Below are positions 44,103 through 48,784 of a stretch of DNA of 48,784 bases, in pieces. Each line of letters begins with the position of its first letter. Positions within the stretch are counted from its first letter, which is position 1. The notes beneath the pieces are model-generated. The model ran no database searches and was not told the origin of the DNA. It worked only from the letters and a program-made list of their open reading frames with translations. Source of the DNA: Ferrithrix thermotolerans DSM 19514. Lineage in GTDB: Bacteria; Actinomycetota; Acidimicrobiia; Acidimicrobiales; Ilumatobacteraceae. The stretch spans positions 1 through 48,784 of the forward strand of contig CAMAWU010000006.1 in assembly GCA_945862025.1 (NCBI GenBank), in the 5' to 3' direction. Made by a program: the position numbers and the translations under genes.

Positions 44103-44762
44103 ATGATGCGAATTACATTGCCATCAGGTACCCAATGCGAAATTGATAAAACTGTGACTAATCCGACAATGGGATTAGTTATTGCACCAGATATTTTTGG
44201 ACTACGAAAATTATTTGACGACCTTGTTTCGAGATTAGCCAAAGACTGGAATATGGCAGTTTGCGCTGTCGACCCATTTCCTGGTCACACTTTAGGTGCA
44301 GAGATTGAGCCTCGATTTGCTGCCGTGCCAACACTCAGTGATCAAACACATTTACGCGATCTACTTCAAGCCGCTGACGCACTTGGCACGCCGAGAGTTG
44401 GCTTAATGGGTTTTTGTATGGGTGGAATGTATTGCTTTAATTCTGCAGGCGCCGAGAGATTTCAAAAGATTGTTTCTTTCTATGGGATGATAAAACTTCC
44501 TGAAGGTTGGCGAAGCACAACACATGCTGAGCCCCTTGATTATTTGCACTCAGGTCATGCTGACCGAGTCTTGGCAATTATCGGCGGCAAAGACCCATAT
44601 ACGCCGGCTGCAGATGTTGCTGAATTAAAAGATGTCGGCGTACGCACCGAAATTTATCCAGATGCTGAGCACGGCTTTGCACACGATGCTTCGCGACCTG
44701 CGCATCGGGCACAAGACGCAATGAGTGCGTTTACTCACGCCCAAAATTGGCTGGTTAAATAG
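44103..44762 (+). CDS. dienelactone hydrolase family protein
   Basis: A 219-residue alpha/beta-hydrolase. The nucleophile elbow is GFCMGGMY with Cys as nucleophile, the acid is in GGKDPYTP, and the His is in DAEHGFAHD, matching dienelactone hydrolase. No chlorocatechol-pathway genes are nearby, so the true substrate is open. ATG 44103 is followed directly by a second ATG. It is divergent from the SDR gene. Confidence 0.88.
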   Translation: MMRITLPSGTQCEIDKTVTNPTMGLVIAPDIFGLRKLFDDLVSRLAKDWNMAVCAVDPFPGHTLGAEIEPRFAAVPTLSDQTHLRDLLQAADALGTPRVGLMGFCMGGMYCFNSAGAERFQKIVSFYGMIKLPEGWRSTTHAEPLDYLHSGHADRVLAIIGGKDPYTPAADVAELKDVGVRTEIYPDAEHGFAHDASRPAHRAQDAMSAFTHAQNWLVK

Positions 44763-44771
44763 CGCTGGCTC

Positions 44772-44795
44772 GCGCTAGTCACGACTCGCTAGCGC
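44772..44795. terminator. GC-rich hairpin between convergent hydrolase and Crp genes
   Basis: A 7-bp stem (GCGCTAG at 44772-44778 with CTAGCGC at 44789-44795) and a 10-nt loop, within a short run of related GCGCTAG/CTCGC repeats. It sits between two stops. No U-run; a bidirectional terminator is plausible only. Confidence 0.35.
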
Positions 44796-45466
44796 TAGCT
44801 CGCACGAACGTCAAGTTTTGCGCGTGCCAAGATTCGGTATCGGCGATCGTGTTGTTCAAGCCACCCGAGCCTGATAAAACTTGCAATCGCTTTATTCACT
44901 CGTTCGCGAGATGCCCCGACCATTCCAGCAAGTTCTTCTTGAGTGATTGGCAAAACGAATTCATCTTTTCCACCTGATAACTCAAGTAGCCGTTTGGCGG
45001 TGCGACCAGTTACATCTAAAAATACGCTGTCGGAAAGAACTTCATCCATTATTCGTAACCGCGTGGCTAGCAACTTTGTAACTCCCCACAACATTTTAGG
45101 ATTCGACTGCAATGCACTACGCACCACCACGTAAGGAATCTCTAAGAGTGACGACGCCTCAATCGCCCGAGCCATTGCACTTCGCTTGCCGTCATCAAGT
45201 AACGCGAGTTCACCAAATAAGTCTCCGCGCTCCATTAGCGCAAGCATGCTCTCACGGCTATCTAATGGGCGGTTACCGATCACAATCGCGATTCGTCCTG
45301 ACAACACGATGTACATCGACTCTGGAGTATCGTCCTCCTTGAACAGCACATCCCCGCGTTGTAAATTTTTTACTTCGCCCTGTGCTGAAATTAAAGCAAG
45401 AACATCAGCGGATGTCTCTGCAAAAAACTCACTATCTGCAAGAAGTTGTTCGTGTGCCATTGACAC
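44795..45466 (-). CDS. Crp/Fnr family transcriptional regulator
   Basis: A 223-residue protein. The N-terminal cyclic-nucleotide-binding-type beta barrel contains LQRGDVLFKEDDTPESMYIVLSGRI and GDLFGELALLDDGKRSAMARAIE, resembling CRP phosphate-binding cassettes with the Glu and Arg present. The winged helix is TQEELAGMVGASRERVNKAIASFIRLGWLE. No Cys cluster for Fnr-type oxygen sensing is seen. cAMP binding is plausible but unproven. It is divergent from ispD by 18 nt. Confidence 0.9.
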   Translation of the reverse strand: MSMAHEQLLADSEFFAETSADVLALISAQGEVKNLQRGDVLFKEDDTPESMYIVLSGRIAIVIGNRPLDSRESMLALMERGDLFGELALLDDGKRSAMARAIEASSLLEIPYVVVRSALQSNPKMLWGVTKLLATRLRIMDEVLSDSVFLDVTGRTAKRLLELSGGKDEFVLPITQEELAGMVGASRERVNKAIASFIRLGWLEQHDRRYRILARAKLDVRAS

Positions 45467-45484
45467 TTGACGGTACTACCCTAA

Positions 45485-46147
45485 ATGGGCGTGAACACCA
45501 TGCCAACGCAAAGAGTTGGTGAGAAAATATGGACAATTGTCGTCGCCGCTGGTTCTGGCACCCGATTTGGTGGTGCGAAGCAATTTGAATTAATTAACGA
45601 TCGTCGAGTAGTCGACTGGGCAGTTGAAACCGCTCGTGCTGCAAGCGATGGCGTAATTGTAGTTTTACCAGCGACACACGCCGAACGCGAACATGGGGTG
45701 GTTGGCGGTGCGTCACGAAGTGCCTCGGTGCGGTGTGGTTTGGCCGCTGTTCCTGCAGATGCAACAATTATTTGTGTCCACGACGCTGCACGGCCATTTG
45801 CCTCTGAGTTTTTGTTTGATGAAGTTGTTGACGCGATTTGTGCTGGCGCCGACGGCGCGGTCCCGGGGTTGCCGGTTGTTGACACAATCAAATTTATTTC
45901 AAATGAAAACGTTGTGATCTCGACGCCAAATCGTGCTCAACTTGTAGCAGTACAAACACCACAAGCATTTCGTGCGAAAATATTGCGTGAGGCACACTCG
46001 ACGAATCCAGAAAGTACAGACGATGCCGCTTTGGTCGAGTCAAATGGTGGTCGCGTGGTCGTAGTTCATGGTGACCCACTTAATCGCAAGTTGACGACAC
46101 CAGAAGATATCAACTGGGCTCGCGCAATAACCCGTGGCGAAGTGTAA
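45485..46147 (+). CDS. ispD: 2-C-methyl-D-erythritol 4-phosphate cytidylyltransferase
   Basis: A 220-residue MEP-pathway enzyme that makes CDP-ME from CTP and MEP. The nucleotide loop is VVAAGSGTRFGGAKQF (family normally G-x-G-x-R-...-P-K-Q; Ala replaces Pro). HDAARPF and the C-terminal GDPLNRKLTTPEDI are diagnostic. It overlaps no upstream gene; ispF starts 10 nt after its stop. An ATG at 45500 is an alternative start. Confidence 0.92.
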   Translation: MGVNTMPTQRVGEKIWTIVVAAGSGTRFGGAKQFELINDRRVVDWAVETARAASDGVIVVLPATHAEREHGVVGGASRSASVRCGLAAVPADATIICVHDAARPFASEFLFDEVVDAICAGADGAVPGLPVVDTIKFISNENVVISTPNRAQLVAVQTPQAFRAKILREAHSTNPESTDDAALVESNGGRVVVVHGDPLNRKLTTPEDINWARAITRGEV

Positions 46148-46157
46148 GGATTCTGTC

Positions 46158-46649
46158 GTGGCGATGAAAGTTCGAGTTGGACAAGGTTTTGATATTCATA
46201 GATTTGTCGACCAATCAGATACTGATCGCAAACTCATCTTGGGTGGCGTGCACTTTGCTAACGAGCGCGGTTTAATCGGTCATAGCGACGCCGATGTGAT
46301 TGCCCACGCTGTAAGCGAAGCAATTCTTGGCGCCTGTGGACTCGGAAATATTGGCGAGCACTTTCCAGATACTGACCCGAAATGGAAAAATGCCGACTCA
46401 TTAATATTGCTTTCGAACGTGGCAAAGATGGCGGTCGAAAATCACTTTGAAATCGGCAATATTGATTGCAGCGTCGTTTGTGAACAACCAAAGATTTCAC
46501 TTCATCGAGATGAGATGCAAATGAAACTAAGTTCTGCTGCTGGGGCACCAGTGACTATTAAGGGTCGGCGCGCCGAAGGACTCGGGTCACTTGGCCGTAG
46601 TGAAGGAATCGCTTGTTGGGCAGTTGCTGTTGTGACTCAGAATGTTTAA
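46158..46649 (+). CDS. ispF: 2-C-methyl-D-erythritol 2,4-cyclodiphosphate synthase
   Basis: A 163-residue MEP-pathway enzyme, next step after IspE. Zinc ligands and core are in GQGFDIHRF and GLIGHSDADVIAHAVSEAILGA; GNIGEHFPDTDPKWKNADS is also conserved. GTG 46158 is chosen because AAGGA (46146-46150) lies 7 nt before it; ATG 46164 is the alternative. A longer reading from 46134 would overlap ispD. Confidence 0.92.
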   Translation: MAMKVRVGQGFDIHRFVDQSDTDRKLILGGVHFANERGLIGHSDADVIAHAVSEAILGACGLGNIGEHFPDTDPKWKNADSLILLSNVAKMAVENHFEIGNIDCSVVCEQPKISLHRDEMQMKLSSAAGAPVTIKGRRAEGLGSLGRSEGIACWAVAVVTQNV

Positions 46650-46658
46650 TTTTTTGCC

Positions 46659-47564
46659 ATGAGTCAAAATAGAAACAGTCGTCCAAATAAGCGGACTAAT
46701 CGTCGTAATCCAAATAGTCCAAAGCGAATTGATTTATCTAAGCGTCCAAACCGAACTGGACGAACTGGCCACTCAACTCAAGGCAGTAATCGACCAGCGC
46801 ATAAAGAACACGGCCTTGGCGGAGAACAAATTGAGGGTCGCCAAGCTGTGCGAGAGCTTCTTCTCGGCGCGCGACGCAGAGTTCATGAAATCTGGATCGC
46901 CAATGACATCGAAAGCAGTCCGGTGATTGACGATATTTTAGAAATCGCGCGCGATCAACGCATTCAGGTGATGAATGTTTCTCGTCGCGAGATCGAAAGA
47001 GAAGCGCGCAGCGAAGCGCCGCAAGGAGTCTTGGCAAAGACTGCATCGCTGGAAGAAACTTTGTTGGCTGATCTACTAAACGCTCCTCGCGACAAAGCGC
47101 TTTTATTGGTTGCAATAGACGGAGTTACCGACCCAGGAAACCTCGGCGCAATCTTGCGCTGTTGCGACGGGGCTGGCGTTGACGCCGTAATTCTGCCACG
47201 ACATCGTGCAGTACATATCACGCCAACAGTTGCAAAAGCCGCAGCGGGAGCCATCGAATATTTAAATATGTGCGTCGTTGGCGGGCTACCAAGCGCACTT
47301 TCTGAAATGAAATCAGCCGGAGTTCTAATCGTCGGACTAGACGACTCTGCAGAGAAAAGTATTTTCGAACTCGGAGCGATCGCCACTGATTCAATCTGTG
47401 TGGTCCTCGGCGCTGAAGGACCAGGCCTGTCAAGACTTGTGCGCGAAAGGTGCGACTCACTGGCAAATATTCCAATGCTTGGATCACTGTCCTCGCTGAA
47501 TGTTTCTGTTGCTGCAGCGTTGGCAACCTATGAAATCGTTCGAACTAGAAGCGCGACTAAGTGA
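46659..47564 (+). CDS. rlmB: TrmH-family RNA 2'-O-methyltransferase (RlmB-like)
   Basis: A 301-residue SPOUT methyltransferase. A very basic, Asn/Arg-rich N-terminus (1-55) precedes the substrate-binding domain (EGRQAVRELLLGARRRVHEIW). The SPOUT domain has DGVTDPGNLGAILRCCDGAGVDAVILPRH, LGAEGPGLSRLVRERC and IPMLGSLSSLNVSVAAALATYE, the three knot motifs. The likely target is 23S rRNA Gm2251, as in RlmB; a tRNA target is possible. The place behind ispDF is common in Actinomycetota. Confidence 0.88.
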   Translation: MSQNRNSRPNKRTNRRNPNSPKRIDLSKRPNRTGRTGHSTQGSNRPAHKEHGLGGEQIEGRQAVRELLLGARRRVHEIWIANDIESSPVIDDILEIARDQRIQVMNVSRREIEREARSEAPQGVLAKTASLEETLLADLLNAPRDKALLLVAIDGVTDPGNLGAILRCCDGAGVDAVILPRHRAVHITPTVAKAAAGAIEYLNMCVVGGLPSALSEMKSAGVLIVGLDDSAEKSIFELGAIATDSICVVLGAEGPGLSRLVRERCDSLANIPMLGSLSSLNVSVAAALATYEIVRTRSATK

Positions 47565-47628
47565 AATCAGTTCGGCCAAAAACGCTGTCAATCCAATATC
47601 TGCCGTACACTGACCGCGAAGAAAAATC

Positions 47629-47700
47629 GCCGGGGTAGCTCAGTGGCAGAGCAACCGCCTTGTAAGCGGTAGGTCGTGGGTTCAATCCCCACCCTCGGCT
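47629..47700 (+). tRNA. tRNA-Thr (anticodon TGT)
   Basis: A complete cloverleaf of 72 nt: 7-bp acceptor stem with one G-T pair, D arm GCTC/GAGC, anticodon stem ACCGC/GCGGT with loop CTTGTAA, T arm GTGGG/CCCAC with TTCAATC loop, and discriminator T. Anticodon TGT reads ACA and other Thr codons. CCA is not encoded. A -10-like TACACT lies at 47606-47611. Confidence 0.95.
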
Positions 47701-47815
47701 CAAACTAAGTGCTTCAGAATTTTCCCCGTTAGATCCTGCGCGAATAGGGCATGATTCCCCAACCCAATTTAGGTATAAACCACTCGCTTGAAATAATGCG
47801 ATAACTTAAATAGGT

Positions 47816-48478
47816 ATGAGTCAAGAGCAATTTCGCCCAGATCGGCAACTTTCTGATCGTCGCTCCTCGGGAAGGCGATCTTCAGGCGGTCCTTCAAACG
47901 TAAATTCAACCTTGTCAATAATTATTGCAGTGCTTGCAGTTCTGCTCGGATTTTTCATATTACGAGATATCCGAACTGGAAGTAATTCAACTCAAACTTT
48001 GCCCGCTGCGACCCAAGACACGGTTGCTACGACCGAAACATCACTAGTTGAAGTTCCTGTCGCAACGACAATAGTGATGACAGCTTTTAAAGTACAGATC
48101 GCTAATGCTTCAGGTATCGCTGGCAGTGCTGGTCAGCTAACAACTGAATTACAAGGTCGTGGATTTATCGTCCAACCTGCAATGAACAAAAGTGAAATCA
48201 CGCCCAAACAGACCGTGACCGTTGTTTATTATTTGCTCGGTAGCGAAGCAGCCGCAGCAGCAGTCGCAAAAGAACTTGGTGGAGTTGCAGTTGCCGCGAT
48301 GCCTGCGCCGATTCCTACTGAAACTGGTGGACTCGGTGAAGCCAGCGTATTAATTGTGCTGGGTACCGATATTGCTGGCATTCCACTCTTGCCGAGTGCT
48401 GCAGCTGTTGCACCGGTTGTGCCGGTTGTGCCGGTTGTGCCAGTTGTGCCAGTTGCACCAACCACTACAACAGGCTAG
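47816..48478 (+). CDS. LytR C-terminal domain (LytR_C) protein, membrane anchored
   Basis: A 220-residue protein: Arg/Ser-rich cytoplasmic N-terminus (about 1-25), one membrane helix (LSIIIAVLAVLLGFFIL), a Thr-rich linker, then a LytR_C domain (FKVQIANASGIAGSAGQLTTELQGRGFIV to LGTDIAG). The C-terminus is a Val-Val-Pro repeat (VVPVVPVVPVVPVAP), coded by a 9-nt tandem repeat. LytR_C domains occur in cell-wall attachment and envelope proteins; this one lacks the LytR catalytic domain. Confidence 0.85.
   Translation: MSQEQFRPDRQLSDRRSSGRRSSGGPSNVNSTLSIIIAVLAVLLGFFILRDIRTGSNSTQTLPAATQDTVATTETSLVEVPVATTIVMTAFKVQIANASGIAGSAGQLTTELQGRGFIVQPAMNKSEITPKQTVTVVYYLLGSEAAAAAVAKELGGVAVAAMPAPIPTETGGLGEASVLIVLGTDIAGIPLLPSAAAVAPVVPVVPVVPVVPVAPTTTTG
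48416..48460 (+). repeat. 9-nt tandem repeat coding Val-Val-Pro
   Basis: About four to five copies of GTTGTGCCG or GTTGTGCCA in a row, in frame, near the 3' end of the LytR_C gene. Copies differ by one base. Copy-number change by slippage would lengthen or shorten the Pro-rich tail without a frameshift. Confidence 0.7.
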
Positions 48479-48493
48479 AAAAAACTTTTTAAG

Positions 48494-48784
48494 TTATTTA
48501 GCATCACGCAAGAGTTGTAACGCAGCCTGTTCAATGCAATGCAACGGTTGTTGCATTGCACTTTCTCGGCCAAACAACTCAACAAGGCTTATTGCACTGA
48601 TTCGGTCTCTCACACCAGGATGAACTTCACCGCAAATTGCTGCGATTCGAATTTTGTTTTCGTTCGCAAGTTCTGACATTGAGCCAACTACTTTGCCAGC
48701 AAAACTTTCGCTATCCATAAATCCCTCTCCGGTGATAATAAAATCAACACCAATTAAAAGTTCATCAAGCAAAACTTCTTCTGC
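48494..48784 (-). CDS. glycerate kinase, C-terminal part (gene continues past the right edge)
   Basis: An open frame of 96 codons from the window edge. The strand-loop DELLIGVDFIITGEGFMDSESFAGKVVG matches the conserved end of the glycerate kinase GlxK/GarK family (DLVITGEGxLDxQSxxGKxxxGVA). These enzymes phosphorylate glycerate in glyoxylate and sugar-acid catabolism. The N-terminal two thirds lie outside the window. Confidence 0.75.
   Translation of the reverse strand, partial: AEEVLLDELLIGVDFIITGEGFMDSESFAGKVVGSMSELANENKIRIAAICGEVHPGVRDRISAISLVELFGRESAMQQPLHCIEQAALQLLRDAK

Noticed and set aside
1-48784. CRISPR array, prophage, insertion sequence or defence island
   Set aside because: No regularly spaced repeats, transposase, integrase or phage structural genes were seen on either strand.

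Overview
The window is a dense bacterial chromosome segment with no plasmid, phage or insertion-sequence genes. GC is moderate (mid-40s percent by eye). The gene content points to an Actinomycetota member, most likely a low-GC aquatic Acidimicrobiia relative. It has mycothiol glycosyltransferase MshA, Rex, a type II plus a type I glutamine synthetase with a GlnR-like regulator, an RsiG-like protein, a YbjN protein and a LytR_C protein. Placement below phylum is inference.

Layout. 1-2284: the 5' part of a GT2 glycosyltransferase (minus strand), then threonine ammonia-lyase and a class-I amidotransferase-type peptidase (plus strand). 22406 down to 2315: one unbroken minus-strand respiratory cluster of 21 genes. 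It runs small membrane protein, ferredoxin, b6-type cytochrome b, subunit-IV-type cytochrome b, Rieske protein, diheme cytochrome c, unknown membrane protein, then nuoA to nuoN in canonical order. Most junctions are 1-4 nt overlaps. 22662-24865 (plus): a divergent monoheme cytochrome c whose first 16 residues equal those of the split cytochrome b subunit, and a geranylgeranyl/menaquinone-reductase-like flavoprotein. These genes together describe an NADH to menaquinone to cytochrome c electron path. Rex, an NADH/NAD+ sensor in its family, lies at 25532-26224.

26325-35251: a membrane protein; SAM hydroxide adenosyltransferase preceded by a pseudoknotted RNA-like leader; proC, a YbjN protein, mshA, an RsiG-like c-di-GMP-binding protein and a MoaD-like protein (all minus); a histidine phosphatase and an MFS transporter (plus); NAD synthetase (minus). 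35382-38574 (plus): a nitrogen block of GlnII, a 14-bp hairpin, a type I glutamine synthetase and an atypical OmpR/GlnR-like regulator. 38571-45466: a TMEM165/Gdt1-type transporter, a Cu+ P-type ATPase, a sigma-region-4-like HTH protein, an AT-rich epimerase plus SDR pair, a dienelactone hydrolase and a Crp/Fnr regulator. 45485-48784: ispD, ispF, a TrmH/RlmB-type methyltransferase, tRNA-Thr(TGT), a LytR_C protein and the 3' part of a glycerate kinase.

The items most worth a second look are the RsiG-like protein with two c-di-GMP signatures exactly 100 residues apart, the pseudoknotted leader before the SAM hydrolase, the shared N-terminal module of two respiratory proteins, the uncharacterised subunits of the respiratory cluster, and a MoaD-like protein ending Gly-Gly-Cys. 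No intergenic stretch exceeds about 260 bases.
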